Source: an uncultured Succinivibrionaceae bacterium (GTDB lineage: Bacteria > Pseudomonadota > Gammaproteobacteria > Enterobacterales > Succinivibrionaceae). From it: a DNA stretch of 64,000 nucleotides. Shown piece after piece: positions 51,921 through 61,752 of this stretch; position 1 is the stretch's first letter, and each line of letters opens with the position of its first letter. The stretch is from contig CALXNX010000003.1 in NCBI GenBank assembly GCA_944389865.1, positions 1-64,000 of the forward strand, given 5' to 3'. Made by a program: the position numbers and the translations under genes. The notes beneath the pieces are model-generated. The model had not been told where the DNA came from, searched no databases, and saw nothing but the letters and a program-made list of their open reading frames with translations.

Positions 51921-53420
51921 ATGAGCGATTATGTGCTTGAGATGAACGACATCGTCAAGCGTTTCCCCGGCGTTTTGGCCTTAGATCACGCCAATCTCAA
52001 GGTCAGACCGGGTACGGTGCATGCCCTGATGGGTGAAAACGGCGCCGGCAAATCAACGCTGATGAAATGTCTGTTCGGTCTCTATCACCCCGATGAGGGC
52101 GAAATCATTTATCAGGGGCAGAAGATCACCGACATTCCCAACACCAAGGCGGCGCTGAACATGGGCATCACCATGATCCATCAGGAACTGCATCCCATCC
52201 GCTTCCGCCCGGTGATGGAAAACGTCTGGATCGGCCGCTTCCCCTTAAAATACGGCTTTGTCGATCATGACAAGATGTACCGCGATACCGTGGCCCTGTT
52301 TAAAGAAATCGGCCTCAATGTCGATCCTTTGGCGCGAGCCGGCACGGTCTCGCCGTCCAATCTGCAGCTGGTGGAAATTGCGCGCGCAGTTTCCTACAAC
52401 GCCAGGATCATCATCATGGACGAGCCCACCTCTTCACTGACTGAAAATGAGGTGGAATACTTATTCAACATCATCAATAAACTGCGCTCCGAAGGCCGCT
52501 CCATCATCTACATTTCCCACAAGATGGAGGAAATTCTGCGCATCTCCGATGACGTCACCATCATGCGCGACGGCAAATACGTCGGCACCTGGCAGGCCAA
52601 GGACATCGATCAGGACTTCATCATCCGCAACATGGTGGGCCGCGATTTGTCCAACCGCTTCCCGGCGCGTGAAGGTCAGCCCGGCAAAGACGTGGTCCTC
52701 AAGGTCGAGCATTTCACCTCGGCTGCCAAGCGCTCCTTTGTGGATGTCAACTTTGAGCTGCATCAGGGCGAGATCTTAGGCATCGGCGGCCTGGTGGGCG
52801 CACAGCGTACGGAGCTGGTCGAAAGCATCTTCGGGCTGCGTCCCCTCAAGGAAGGACACATTTACAAGAACGGACAGGAAATTAAGATCAAGTCCGTGCG
52901 CGACGCCAAGAAAAACGGCATTGCTCTGCTGACCGAAGAGCGCCGGCAAACCGGCATTTTCGGCATTCTGTCCATTCTCGACAATACGGTGATTGCTGCG
53001 CAGCAGCAGTTTGCCAACGGCGGTATTCTGGATAATGCCAAGCGCGTGCCGGCAGCGGCGCAGTCCTGTAAGGAGCTGAACGTCAAGATGCCTAATCTGG
53101 CGGTGCCGATTAAGAATCTGTCCGGCGGCAATCAGCAGAAAGTGCTGATCGCGCGCTGGCTCCTGACCAATTCCGACATCATCATTTTCGATGAGCCTAC
53201 CCGCGGCATTGACGTGGGCGCTAAATACGAGATCTACACCCTGATGCTTGAGCAGATTAAGAAAGGCAAGTCCATCATCATGATCTCGTCGGAAATGCCG
53301 GAGCTGATGGGTATGGCTGATCGCATCATGGTGATGTGTGAAGGTCATGTCACCGGCTTTGTCGATAAAGAACACTTTGACCAGGTGGAAATTATGCGCC
53401 TGGCCTCTTCATTTAAATAA
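51921..53420 (+). CDS. mglA: Galactose ABC importer ATPase (two fused ATP-binding domains)
   Basis: Energises galactose uptake with MglB and MglC. 499 residues with two ABC domains. The first has Walker A GENGAGKST, the Q-loop MIHQELHPI and Walker B IIIMDEPTSSLTENE. The second has the degenerate Walker A typical of this group (GGLVGAQRTELVE), the intact signature LSGGNQQK and IIIFDEPTRGIDVGAK. It follows mglB by 78 bp and precedes mglC by 9 bp. Confidence 0.95.
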   Translation: MSDYVLEMNDIVKRFPGVLALDHANLKVRPGTVHALMGENGAGKSTLMKCLFGLYHPDEGEIIYQGQKITDIPNTKAALNMGITMIHQELHPIRFRPVMENVWIGRFPLKYGFVDHDKMYRDTVALFKEIGLNVDPLARAGTVSPSNLQLVEIARAVSYNARIIIMDEPTSSLTENEVEYLFNIINKLRSEGRSIIYISHKMEEILRISDDVTIMRDGKYVGTWQAKDIDQDFIIRNMVGRDLSNRFPAREGQPGKDVVLKVEHFTSAAKRSFVDVNFELHQGEILGIGGLVGAQRTELVESIFGLRPLKEGHIYKNGQEIKIKSVRDAKKNGIALLTEERRQTGIFGILSILDNTVIAAQQQFANGGILDNAKRVPAAAQSCKELNVKMPNLAVPIKNLSGGNQQKVLIARWLLTNSDIIIFDEPTRGIDVGAKYEIYTLMLEQIKKGKSIIMISSEMPELMGMADRIMVMCEGHVTGFVDKEHFDQVEIMRLASSFK

Positions 53421-53429
53421 GGAGCCTGT

Positions 53430-54650
53430 ATGTCCAGTGTAATCACTAGAAGCAGCTATCGCAAAAGCCTCATCGGCATTGGCGCCTTAGTGCTGCTGCT
53501 CGGTGTGGTACTCAAATTTGCCGCCATCAAAACGCTCTATGATCTCCCTGTCATTATGATGATCATCGGCGTGTGGGTGTGCCTGCAGAATGTCTACCGC
53601 TTCTATCACCCGGGTGCTCATACCCAGGATATTGAGATCAATTCCAAGACGCTCAATAACCTTTTAACCAACTACGCCATCATCATCGCCATGATTGTGC
53701 TGGTGGTGATCATCTGCGTACTGCAGCCGCGCTTCATGCAGATCCGCGTGGTGCTTGATATTATGACCCAGTCCTCGACTAAGCTCATTATCGCGCTGGG
53801 CATCTGCTTTACCCTCATCATCGCCGGATGCGATCTGTCAGCCGGACGCATCGTGGGTTTAGCCGCCGTGGTCTCGACCTCCATGCTGCAGACCTCAGAC
53901 TACGCTAACCGCTTCTTCCCGGATTTAGCGCAGCTGCCGCTGTTCATTCCGATTCTGATTGCCATCGGCATCTGCATGGTATTCGGCGCCTTGAACGGCT
54001 TCCTGGTCGCGCAGTATGAGATGCACCCCTTCATTGCCACCCTGGCCACGTCCGTGATTGTCTACGGCAGCTGCTCGCTGTACTTCGACCTGCCGCCTAA
54101 CAACTCGCAGCCTATCGGCGGCGTGCGTCCGGACTTTGCGGCCTTAGGTCAAACCAAGTTCTTCCAGTCAGGATCCTTCCCGGGCATTTCCGTCCTGATC
54201 CCGATTGCCGCCGTGATCACCGTGATCATTTGGTTCGTACTCAATAAGACCGTGTTCGGCAAGAACGTCTACGCCCTGGGCGGCAACCGCGAAGCTGCGG
54301 TGGTAGCCGGCGTGAACGTCTATATGACCAACCTCTTCATCTTCATCTTAGCCGCAGCCCTGTACGGTATTGCCGGCGTGCTGGAAGCTGCCAGAACGGC
54401 TGGTGCTACCAACCAGTACGGCATGGGATATGAGCTCGATGCCATCGCAGCCTGCGTGGTGGGCGGCGTCTCATTGATGGGCGGCATCGCCACCGTGTCG
54501 GGCATTATCGCCGGCGTGTTCGTATTCACCATCATTCAGTACGGCCTGCAGTTCATCTCGGTGTCCCCGATGTGGCAGCAGGTGATTAAGGGCATCATTA
54601 TTGCGGTGGCCGTGGCCATCGATATGGGCAAGTACCGCCGCAAGGTCTAA
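53430..54650 (+). CDS. mglC: Galactose ABC importer permease
   Basis: Membrane channel of the galactose importer. 406 residues with about ten membrane segments, longer than E. coli MglC (about 336) by an N-terminal extension containing two extra hydrophobic stretches. The conserved core has ITQSSTKLIIALGICFTLIIAG-like text, DLSAGRIVGLAAVVSTSML, GFLVAQYEMHPFIATLAT, and YALGGNREAAVVAGVNV followed by GGVSLMGGIATVSG. It ends at a strong terminator, closing the mglBAC operon. Confidence 0.93.
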   Translation: MSSVITRSSYRKSLIGIGALVLLLGVVLKFAAIKTLYDLPVIMMIIGVWVCLQNVYRFYHPGAHTQDIEINSKTLNNLLTNYAIIIAMIVLVVIICVLQPRFMQIRVVLDIMTQSSTKLIIALGICFTLIIAGCDLSAGRIVGLAAVVSTSMLQTSDYANRFFPDLAQLPLFIPILIAIGICMVFGALNGFLVAQYEMHPFIATLATSVIVYGSCSLYFDLPPNNSQPIGGVRPDFAALGQTKFFQSGSFPGISVLIPIAAVITVIIWFVLNKTVFGKNVYALGGNREAAVVAGVNVYMTNLFIFILAAALYGIAGVLEAARTAGATNQYGMGYELDAIAACVVGGVSLMGGIATVSGIIAGVFVFTIIQYGLQFISVSPMWQQVIKGIIIAVAVAIDMGKYRRKV

Positions 54651-54679
54651 GCCCTGAAGCCCAATAAGCAAGCATTAAG

Positions 54680-54701
54680 CCCGGCTCTATGCCGGGTTTT
54701 T
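54680..54701 (+). terminator. mgl operon terminator
   Basis: CCCGGC (54680-54685), loop TCTAT, GCCGGG (54691-54696), then TTTTT: a canonical rho-independent terminator. Confidence 0.85.
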
Positions 54702-54762
54702 CGTGTCCTGCACATTAAGCTGAGAAAGGACGGCAATGATGCTGCGCTTCAGGCTGGAAAAG

Positions 54763-55068
54763 CTAAGCTTGAGTTTGAGCGTTAAGTCTGTGCCCGACTG
54801 CGGCAATAAAGTCGGGCAGATAGAATTGGGTGAGATCAAAGAGCGCCGTCAAATCATTTTTCTGCTGATATAAAAGCGCCGCGCCCATCAGCTCATTGAG
54901 CGCCTTGATTTCCTGCGGGTTAAAAAGCGCGACTGAGGCGGTCAGCGCCGTCAGCAGCGCTGTCAGCCTGCCGTAGCTCTCAGCAGGACACCCGCCAAGG
55001 CAGGTGCGCGCGCACTCCTGCGCCTGAGCTGTCAGGGCGGCGGCATTAAAGGTCAACTGATCGGTCAC
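54763..55068 (-). CDS. Hypothetical 101-residue protein
   Basis: No signal or membrane segment. The sequence is helical and Ala/Leu-rich with one cysteine pair near 19-27 (CARTCLGGC) and a long amphipathic stretch YGRLTALLTALTASVALF. The family is not recognised. The GTG start overlaps the stop of the upstream 657-residue gene (GTGA), so the two are translationally coupled and probably work together. Confidence 0.55.
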   Translation of the reverse strand: MTDQLTFNAAALTAQAQECARTCLGGCPAESYGRLTALLTALTASVALFNPQEIKALNELMGAALLYQQKNDLTALFDLTQFYLPDFIAAVGHRLNAQTQA

Positions 55069-57038
55069 GGCTGTTCCTCCTGCTCTGAGCCCTGCTGAGC
55101 GCGTTCAGCCTGGCGGCGCTGCGCTTCATCCAGCGCCTGACGCTCTAAGTCCTGCACCTCGCTCTTGACCTGCGGCGCGGGCTCGGCAAAATCATCCTCG
55201 GACAGTAAGGTCTCATCGGGCAGCTCTTCACGGTAATACGGCGCGCTTAAGACTGCATTGGTCTGCAGCACCGCCGCCACGCCCTGCACCAGCTGCCCCT
55301 GCCAGTACGGCAGCCGGCCGCGCTGCACTAAATCGTCGATATAGGAGGTCAAGGCGGTACTGTAGGTTTCCCAGCGCTGCTGCAGATCGCGCAGGGCCTG
55401 CGCATCCTGCTGCGACACCGCTGCAATGGCATTGACGCGATTGAGCAGTTCATGCTCTAAGGTATTGTGCTGACGCTCCTTTTCCAGGGTGCAGATATCC
55501 GCATCGCGCGAGGAGATGCACTGGCGCATTAAGAAGTAATCGCCAAAGCCGAAGACCTCGCAGGCGGTGAGCATGGTCAGACCAAAGGCGGCGCGCTGCG
55601 TCTCGCCGGCGGCGGACTGGCCATCGGGAGCATAGAATATCGAGGAGCTCCAAGCGTCAGCAAATTCATCCCAAGCCGCAAGCAGCGCTCCGTACTGTTC
55701 GCTTTTAAGGCCCTTTGTGGAGAGCTCGGTGCGGATGGAGTGCAGGCAGTCATTACTGCCGAAGAAGAACTCATCACCGCGCATGCCCTCAAAATAGGCG
55801 CATTTATTCTCTAAAGGACTGTCGGTAACGGTCCGGCTGCCGGTGCCCTGCCGAAAAGCATGCTCCGGGCGCAGATTAAGGCCCTGCGGTCTGCCGGCTA
55901 AATTCCAAATGCGCAGCAGCATTTGCCGATACATCACCGGACGCAGCGCCTGGGCCTTTAAAATAAAGGGCTGCAGATAGGTCAGCTGACGGTAAAAGTC
56001 CGCCCAGGCATTTAAAGCCTGCTCCACCGAGCGGTGCAGCTGATAAGAGGGCGGCAGGCGGCGCATTAGGACCGAGAGGTATTTAAGCCCCTCCATTTCA
56101 TAGCGCCCGTCAATATCGTACAGCAGCGTAGTCGGATCGTCGCGGCTGTTTAAAATGGAGAAATAGCTTAAGGGATATTCGCGCAGCTGCCGCGTCCCCG
56201 CCAGCGCATACAGCCCTAAATACCATTCGCTGCCGTCAGCCAGCCCCAAATCGGCTGCCGGACCTGCCGGCATGGCGCGCACCGCATCATTCCACAGCGT
56301 CTGATATTTCTGATAAGCCCCGTCGGGCGCATGAAAGAGCTGATATAAAAAGGACAGCGGCCCCTGCCCTTCACGCAGGTAGAAGCGATCGAGCGCCAGC
56401 CTGCAGGAGTCGGTTAAATTAAAGCGCCAGCCGCGCGGAGTCTTGGCGGTGCAGAGCTCATCGACATTGCCTAAATGATCGCGATTAAAGCCCTGCTCCG
56501 GCCACAAAAGCGCTGATAACAGCCCCTGCCGGCATTTGAAATCCTGATCAAGGCATAAAAGCGTACAGGCATGCGCTACCGACTTTAAGGTCTCTCCGGC
56601 GCCCAGCAGCGGCAGATCGAGGCTTACCGGCAAGTTGAGATAAGCCGCATCCTCCGGCTTGAACGTAAGCGTCAGACTGGGGCTTTGAGCCAGCGCCAAA
56701 TAAAACTCATCATCAAGCTGAAATTCTAAGGTATTACCGGCAAGCTCAGCATATGCCGAAGTGATTTCGCCGCCGCAGTTAAGTTCAATCTCAAAGATCA
56801 TGGCATCGGAATAGAACTGCGGCAGAAGAAGCGAAAGTCTGTTTTTATGCTCTTCAGTTTTAGCGCACAAAACCGCCTGCAGCTGCGTCTGCTGCGGCCC
56901 ATTAACAAAGGCTGCCACTTCAGACGTACCGTCAGGATAATCCAGTCTTCCGGCCTCCCACAGGCTCAGCGCCTGCGCGGCGGGAAGGTGCAGCATGAGG
57001 GTCCAAAGACCTGCCGCTGCCATGGCGTACGCGCGCAT
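55065..57038 (-). CDS. Hypothetical secreted 657-residue protein
   Basis: A signal-peptide-like N-terminus (MRAYAMAAAGLWTLMLHLPAAQA) is followed by a large soluble region rich in Tyr, Trp, Leu and cysteine pairs (CTLLCLDQDFKC at about 157-168; CISSRDADIC at about 515-525) and an acidic/Gln-rich, charged C-terminus. Disulfide-stabilised periplasmic or surface location is likely. I recognise no domain. It sits upstream of and overlaps the 101-residue gene, and lies downstream of the nqr terminator on the same strand; mglBAC converges on it from the other side. Confidence 0.55.
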   Translation of the reverse strand: MRAYAMAAAGLWTLMLHLPAAQALSLWEAGRLDYPDGTSEVAAFVNGPQQTQLQAVLCAKTEEHKNRLSLLLPQFYSDAMIFEIELNCGGEITSAYAELAGNTLEFQLDDEFYLALAQSPSLTLTFKPEDAAYLNLPVSLDLPLLGAGETLKSVAHACTLLCLDQDFKCRQGLLSALLWPEQGFNRDHLGNVDELCTAKTPRGWRFNLTDSCRLALDRFYLREGQGPLSFLYQLFHAPDGAYQKYQTLWNDAVRAMPAGPAADLGLADGSEWYLGLYALAGTRQLREYPLSYFSILNSRDDPTTLLYDIDGRYEMEGLKYLSVLMRRLPPSYQLHRSVEQALNAWADFYRQLTYLQPFILKAQALRPVMYRQMLLRIWNLAGRPQGLNLRPEHAFRQGTGSRTVTDSPLENKCAYFEGMRGDEFFFGSNDCLHSIRTELSTKGLKSEQYGALLAAWDEFADAWSSSIFYAPDGQSAAGETQRAAFGLTMLTACEVFGFGDYFLMRQCISSRDADICTLEKERQHNTLEHELLNRVNAIAAVSQQDAQALRDLQQRWETYSTALTSYIDDLVQRGRLPYWQGQLVQGVAAVLQTNAVLSAPYYREELPDETLLSEDDFAEPAPQVKSEVQDLERQALDEAQRRQAERAQQGSEQEEQP

Positions 57039-57184
57039 AAAAAAGCTTAAATCTTCTTCTTAGTGAGCGCGATTGTAATCCCAAAACAAAGGTTTACAGC
57101 ACAGGTATGCAAAATAATTTCGCCTCTGCACCAAGCTGAGGCTTAAGACGGAAAAGAGAAAAACAGATAACGTAAAGACGATTA

Positions 57185-57208
57185 AGCCGGGGCTTAAGGG
57201 CCCCGGCT
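57185..57208 (-). terminator. nqr operon terminator
   Basis: AGCCGGGGC (57185-57193) with GCCCCGGCT (57200-57208), 9-bp stem, loop TTAAGG. Read on the minus strand it lies 13 bp past nqrF and is followed by TAATCGTCTTT. Confidence 0.7.
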
Positions 57209-57220
57209 GCGGTAATTGGA

Positions 57221-58450
57221 TTAACCGCCGAAATTGTCGAAGAGGATGTTTTCGTCTTCAACGCCTAAGGAGTGCAGCATATTGACTGCGCTCTTGGTCA
57301 TCATAGGAGGACCGCACATGTAGTACTCACAGTCTTCAGGATTCTTATGATTCTTTAAGTACTGCTCGTACAGCACGTTGGCGATGAAGCCCGTGAGACC
57401 AGTCCAATGATCCTCAGGCAGAGGATCAGACAGGGCTAAGTGCCAGGTAAAGTTCGGATGCTCTTTGGCCAGCTGATTGAACTCGTCCACGTAGAAAGCT
57501 TCACGCAGGGAACGGGCGCCGTACCAGAAGGAGATGCGGCGCTTGGAGTTCAAGCGCTTTAACTGATCAAAGATGTGCGAACGCATCGGGGCCATACCGG
57601 CGCCGCCGCCGATAAACACCATCTCGTTGTCGGTATCGCGGGCAAAGAACTCGCCGAACGGACCGGAAATGGTGACCTTATCGCCAGGCTTCAAGCTCCA
57701 AATATAGGAGGACATGATCCCAGGAGGCACTTCATGCAGCTGACGCAGCGGCGGAGTAGCAATACGCACGGTCAGCATAATCAGGCCCTTCTCGCCCGGG
57801 TAGTTGGCCATGGAGTAGGCGCGCATGGTCGGAGTATCGACTTTCGACACTAAGTCGAACATGCCGAACTTCTCCCAATCGGCTCTGTACTCCGCAGGGA
57901 TATCGAAGTCCTTGTAGTACACGGTGTGCGGCGGGCATTCGATCTGAATATAGCCGCCGGCGCGGAACGGGACTTCCTCACCCTCAGGCAGACGCAGGCG
58001 CAGCTCCTTAATGAAGGTGGCCACGTTGTTATTGGAAATAACCTCGCATTCCCACTTCTTCACGCCGAAGACCTCAGGCGGCAGCTCGATTTCGATATCA
58101 TTCTTGACCGTCACCTGGCAGGCCAGACGCCAGCCTTCCTTGATCTGACGCTTGGTGTAGTGCGAATACTCAATCGGCAGCACGTCGCCGCCGCCCTTAA
58201 CAACCTTCACCTTGCACTGACCGCAGGCGCCGCGGCCGCCGCAGGCTGAAGATACGAACACGCCCTTGCTCGACAGCGAGTTTAAGAGCTTATCACCGGC
58301 AGGAACGGTGAGGGAGTGAGCGGGATCGCCGTTCACGCCGATAGTCACATCGCCGGTCTGCACTAAGAAGTGCTTAGCGCCTAAAATCAAGGCCACTAAG
58401 ACCGCAATGATGACTACGAACATCACCACACCGGAAATGATTGTAAACAT
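57221..58450 (-). CDS. nqrF: Na+-NQR subunit F (NADH-oxidising)
   Basis: Entry subunit: oxidises NADH and passes electrons through FAD and a 2Fe-2S cluster. The 409 residues have an N-terminal membrane anchor (about 3-25), a ferredoxin domain with cluster cysteines C70, C76, C79 and C111 ([10 protein letters not shown]), the flavin motif RAYSMANYP, and the NAD-binding [13 protein letters not shown] with the C-terminal YYMCGPPMM. Last gene of the nqr operon. Confidence 0.97.
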   Translation of the reverse strand: MFTIISGVVMFVVIIAVLVALILGAKHFLVQTGDVTIGVNGDPAHSLTVPAGDKLLNSLSSKGVFVSSACGGRGACGQCKVKVVKGGGDVLPIEYSHYTKRQIKEGWRLACQVTVKNDIEIELPPEVFGVKKWECEVISNNNVATFIKELRLRLPEGEEVPFRAGGYIQIECPPHTVYYKDFDIPAEYRADWEKFGMFDLVSKVDTPTMRAYSMANYPGEKGLIMLTVRIATPPLRQLHEVPPGIMSSYIWSLKPGDKVTISGPFGEFFARDTDNEMVFIGGGAGMAPMRSHIFDQLKRLNSKRRISFWYGARSLREAFYVDEFNQLAKEHPNFTWHLALSDPLPEDHWTGLTGFIANVLYEQYLKNHKNPEDCEYYMCGPPMMTKSAVNMLHSLGVEDENILFDNFGG

Positions 58451-58459
58451 GCTTCCTCC

Positions 58460-59059
58460 TTAGAGCTGAATGCCTGAGAAGGACATGAAGCCAATGGCCA
58501 TCAGTCCTGCGGTAATGAAGGTAATGCCTAAGCCGCGCAGACCAGCCGGAACGTCAGCATACTTCAGACGCTCGCGGATACCGGCCAGGAGCACGATGGC
58601 CAGAGCCCAGGATAAGCCTGAACCTAAGCCGTAAACGATGGACTCCGGGAAGTTGTATTCGCGCTGCACCATGAAGGACACGCCGGCGAAAATCACGCAG
58701 TTCACCGTAATCAGCGGCAGGAAGATACCTAAGGCGCTGTACAGTGAAGGCACGTACTTATCTAAGAACATCTCCAGGATCTGCACGATGGCCGCGATCA
58801 CGCCGATGTAGGTGATGAAGGACAGGAAGGATAAGTCCAGACCTTCCATCAAAGCATCCGGCTTTAAGATGTAGGTGTTGATCAGATTGTTGGCCGGGAC
58901 GGCTAAAATCTGCACCATGACCACGGCTGCGCCCAGGCCGGCGGAGGTAGTAACTTTCTTGGACACTGCCAGGAAAGTACACATGCCGAGGAAGAAGGCC
59001 AGCGCCATGTTCTCAATGAAGACGGCTCTGACAAAGAGAGACAGATAATGCTCAATCAT
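58460..59059 (-). CDS. nqrE: Na+-NQR subunit E
   Basis: Membrane subunit paired with NqrD; together they hold an iron centre in the membrane and take part in electron and Na+ transfer. The 199 residues contain six hydrophobic segments, with [28 protein letters not shown] at the start (the conserved cysteine region) and [22 protein letters not shown] in the middle. It begins 2 bp after nqrD and ends 9 bp before nqrF. Confidence 0.96.
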   Translation of the reverse strand: MIEHYLSLFVRAVFIENMALAFFLGMCTFLAVSKKVTTSAGLGAAVVMVQILAVPANNLINTYILKPDALMEGLDLSFLSFITYIGVIAAIVQILEMFLDKYVPSLYSALGIFLPLITVNCVIFAGVSFMVQREYNFPESIVYGLGSGLSWALAIVLLAGIRERLKYADVPAGLRGLGITFITAGLMAIGFMSFSGIQL

Positions 59060-59061
59060 GC

Positions 59062-59727
59062 TTAGTAATCCTCCCTATGGGTATCATACTCAGCCGGCTC
59101 AATCAGCTCCTTGCGGTAAGTCTTGACCGCCCAAATGAGCAGACCGACCAGGAAGAAGCCGCAGGGCGGCATTACCAGCAGACCGCAGGGCACATACCAG
59201 CCGCCGTTATTGACGGTAGGCAGGATGGTAAGACCAAACCAGGTGCCCGAGCCGAAGATCTCACGGAAGGTGGCGATAATGCAGAGCACTATCATGTAGC
59301 CCAAACCGTTGCCCAAGCCGTCCATGAATGACGGCAGAGGCGGATACTTTAGCGCGAAGCCCTCAGTACGGCCCATCACGATGCAGTTGGTAATGATCAG
59401 GCCGACGTACACCGACAGCTGCTTGGACAGATCGTAGGCAAAGGCTCTTAAGATCTGATCCACCAGGATCACCAGGGAGGCGATAATGGTCATCTGCGCG
59501 ATAATACGGACGCTGCCCGGAATGTAATTGCGGGTATAGGATACTGCCGCATTGGACAGAGCCGTCACCGCCGTTACGGAAAGACCCATCACGAAAGCAG
59601 TCTTCATGCTGCCGGTCACTGCCAAAGTCGAGCAGATGCCCAGCACCTGAATCATCACCGGGTTATTGGCGATGATAGGTTCGATGAACGCTTCCTTCCA
59701 GGTAGGGGACTTTACATCAGAACTCAT
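59062..59727 (-). CDS. nqrD: Na+-NQR subunit D
   Basis: Membrane subunit homologous to NqrE and RnfE. The 221 residues contain several membrane helices with [18 protein letters not shown] (conserved cysteine) and [21 protein letters not shown] (second cysteine). Its ATG overlaps the nqrC stop by 4 bp (ATGA). Confidence 0.96.
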   Translation of the reverse strand: MSSDVKSPTWKEAFIEPIIANNPVMIQVLGICSTLAVTGSMKTAFVMGLSVTAVTALSNAAVSYTRNYIPGSVRIIAQMTIIASLVILVDQILRAFAYDLSKQLSVYVGLIITNCIVMGRTEGFALKYPPLPSFMDGLGNGLGYMIVLCIIATFREIFGSGTWFGLTILPTVNNGGWYVPCGLLVMPPCGFFLVGLLIWAVKTYRKELIEPAEYDTHREDY

Positions 59728-60518
59728 TTAAGGAACTCCCCCTTGCGTAATTGATCAAGGAACGGCTTGTAGACCGTGCCCAGCCAATACTGAGCGGCGT
59801 GTCTGATACCGTTGGTGGTTAAAGTAGCGCCGGAGAGAGCATCGACCTCATAAGCAGCCTGCTCGCCCTCATGGGCGGCATTCTTCTTAATAGTGAAGGC
59901 CAGCTCGCCGTCAGCATTCTCAATCTTCTTGCCCACCCACAGGGCCTGCCAGCGCGGATTGTCGATTTCACCGCCCAGACCCGGAGTTTCGCCGTGCTGA
60001 TAGAAGGTAACAGCTTCAATAGTGTTGCCGTCCATACCCACAGCGACGTAGCCGTAAGCAGTGGACCACAGCGCAGCGCCGTAGAACGGCAGGATCACGC
60101 GCGTCACATTGCCGTCAGCATCCTTGGCAAAATAGATAGGCATTAAGGTTGAATGTCTGCGAATGCCGGCAATATCTTCCTCAGCGGGAATAGCCACGGA
60201 GAGGTCCGGATTGGAGGCATTGGAGGCAAAGTTGTAGCCGTCAGCCTCGCTCTGACGATCCGCCGCAATCTTGCCGGTGGTGGTGTCTAAGAGCTGCGCC
60301 TCAATGTGGGCGGCATAGGTCTGAGCTACGGTACCCTGAGTCTCCACGCCGGCCACGCGCAGAATGCTCACCTGACGGTCGTTAGCTACAGCAGCGGCCT
60401 TGAACGGATCAAGGGCCACCACGGCGCTGGACACCAGCACGGAGCAGACCAGGCAGAAGCCGGTAATGATGACAAAGGTGCCTAATACGGAGTCTTTATT
60501 GAGCTTAAGCACGGGCAA
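59724..60518 (-). CDS. nqrC: Na+-NQR subunit C (covalent FMN)
   Basis: Periplasmic FMN carrier anchored by one N-terminal helix (about 12-34). The 264 residues include [19 protein letters not shown] and the flavinylation motif [12 protein letters not shown], in which T232 receives FMN from ApbE. The start overlaps nqrB by 14 bp and the end overlaps nqrD by 4 bp. Confidence 0.96.
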   Translation of the reverse strand: MPVLKLNKDSVLGTFVIITGFCLVCSVLVSSAVVALDPFKAAAVANDRQVSILRVAGVETQGTVAQTYAAHIEAQLLDTTTGKIAADRQSEADGYNFASNASNPDLSVAIPAEEDIAGIRRHSTLMPIYFAKDADGNVTRVILPFYGAALWSTAYGYVAVGMDGNTIEAVTFYQHGETPGLGGEIDNPRWQALWVGKKIENADGELAFTIKKNAAHEGEQAAYEVDALSGATLTTNGIRHAAQYWLGTVYKPFLDQLRKGEFLK

Positions 60519-61749
60519 GTCTCCTCTTGATATTGCGCTGAGTGCTCAGGTAGTCAAACAGCGGAGCACAGCAGTTGGCAAATAAGATAGCAAGCATCAT
60601 GCCCTCAGGGTAGGCCGGATTGACCACGCGGATGAGGATCACCATGACGCCGATTAACAGACCAAAGGCCCATTTGCCGGAGTTGGTAAATGCCGAGGAT
60701 ACCGGATCGGTTGCCATGAACACTAAGCCGAAGGCGAAGCCGCCTAACACTAAGTGCCACATGAAGCTCATCGAGAACATGTTGTTGGTGTCAGAGCCGA
60801 TGGCGTTGAATAAGGACGACATTAAGAACGCGCCCACCAGCACGCCGGCCATGATGCGCCAGGAAGCAATGCCGGTAACCAGGATGATGAATGCGCCCAC
60901 GGCGATCATCAGGGTAGAGCCTTCACCAATGCACCCCGGGATGTTGCCTAAGAAGGCGTCCATCCAGGTTAACGGTTCGCCTGCGATGTTGGTCAGAGCA
61001 TTGATGCCACCTTCAGACCACTGCGCCAGCGGTGTAGCGCCGGAGAAGCCGTCCACCGGAACCCAGCAGTTGGTGCCGGAGATGGAAGCCGGATAGGCGA
61101 AGAACAGGAATGCACGGCCGGCTAATGCCGGGTTCATGAAGTTGCGGCCGGTACCACCGAAGAGCTCCTTGGCAATCACGACGCCGAAGGAAATGCCTAA
61201 GGCAGCCTGCCACAGCGGCATGGTGGGCGGCACAATCAGGGCAAACAGAATGGAGGTTACGAAGAAGCCTTCATTGATGTCATGATGGCGCACAATGCAG
61301 AACAGCACTTCCCAGAAGGCGCCGACGATGAACACTACGATGTAAATCGGCAGGAAGTAAACGGCGCCGATCAGCATCTTGGAGTAAATGCCGGCATCAG
61401 TCCCCAGACTGCCGCCCAGCATCTGCACCAGGGCGTAGTGGTAGTCAGCACTGAAGAGGCTGTAGGAAGCTGCAGCTAAATCCGCGCCGCTAGGCATGGA
61501 AGCTAAAGCAGCCACAGTCTGCGCGCCGGTGTTGTACCAGCCGTAGAACATCGCCGGGAACACCGCCAGCCACACGATGATCATGATGCGCTTTAAGTCG
61601 ATGTAGTCGCGCACATGGGTGTGCCCTTTAGTGACCTTGCCGGTGCTGTAAAGCAGGGTGAAAGTGCCTTCGTAGAGAGGATAGAGCTTCTGCAGCACAC
61701 CGTCCTTCTCAAACATCGGCGCTATTTTCTTAAATAAACTCAATAACAC
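60505..61749 (-). CDS. nqrB: Na+-NQR subunit B (membrane, covalent FMN)
   Basis: Central Na+-channel subunit holding FMN and riboflavin. The 414 residues have about ten membrane helices, [16 protein letters not shown] near the N-terminus, [22 protein letters not shown] and the flavinylation motif [11 protein letters not shown] with T239, matching the known SGAT site. It lies 3 bp after nqrA. ApbE for this site is encoded at 46641. Confidence 0.97.
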   Translation of the reverse strand: MLLSLFKKIAPMFEKDGVLQKLYPLYEGTFTLLYSTGKVTKGHTHVRDYIDLKRIMIIVWLAVFPAMFYGWYNTGAQTVAALASMPSGADLAAASYSLFSADYHYALVQMLGGSLGTDAGIYSKMLIGAVYFLPIYIVVFIVGAFWEVLFCIVRHHDINEGFFVTSILFALIVPPTMPLWQAALGISFGVVIAKELFGGTGRNFMNPALAGRAFLFFAYPASISGTNCWVPVDGFSGATPLAQWSEGGINALTNIAGEPLTWMDAFLGNIPGCIGEGSTLMIAVGAFIILVTGIASWRIMAGVLVGAFLMSSLFNAIGSDTNNMFSMSFMWHLVLGGFAFGLVFMATDPVSSAFTNSGKWAFGLLIGVMVILIRVVNPAYPEGMMLAILFANCCAPLFDYLSTQRNIKRRLARA

Positions 61750-61752
61750 GGC

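Noticed and set aside
52776-53375. 199-codon minus-strand frame opposite mglA
   Set aside because: Antisense shadow of a well-supported ABC ATPase; His/Asp-rich composition without any motif.
54763-57038. Unknown pair as an extension of the nqr operon
   Set aside because: A 9-bp-stem terminator at 57185-57208 separates it from nqrF and there is a 180-bp gap.
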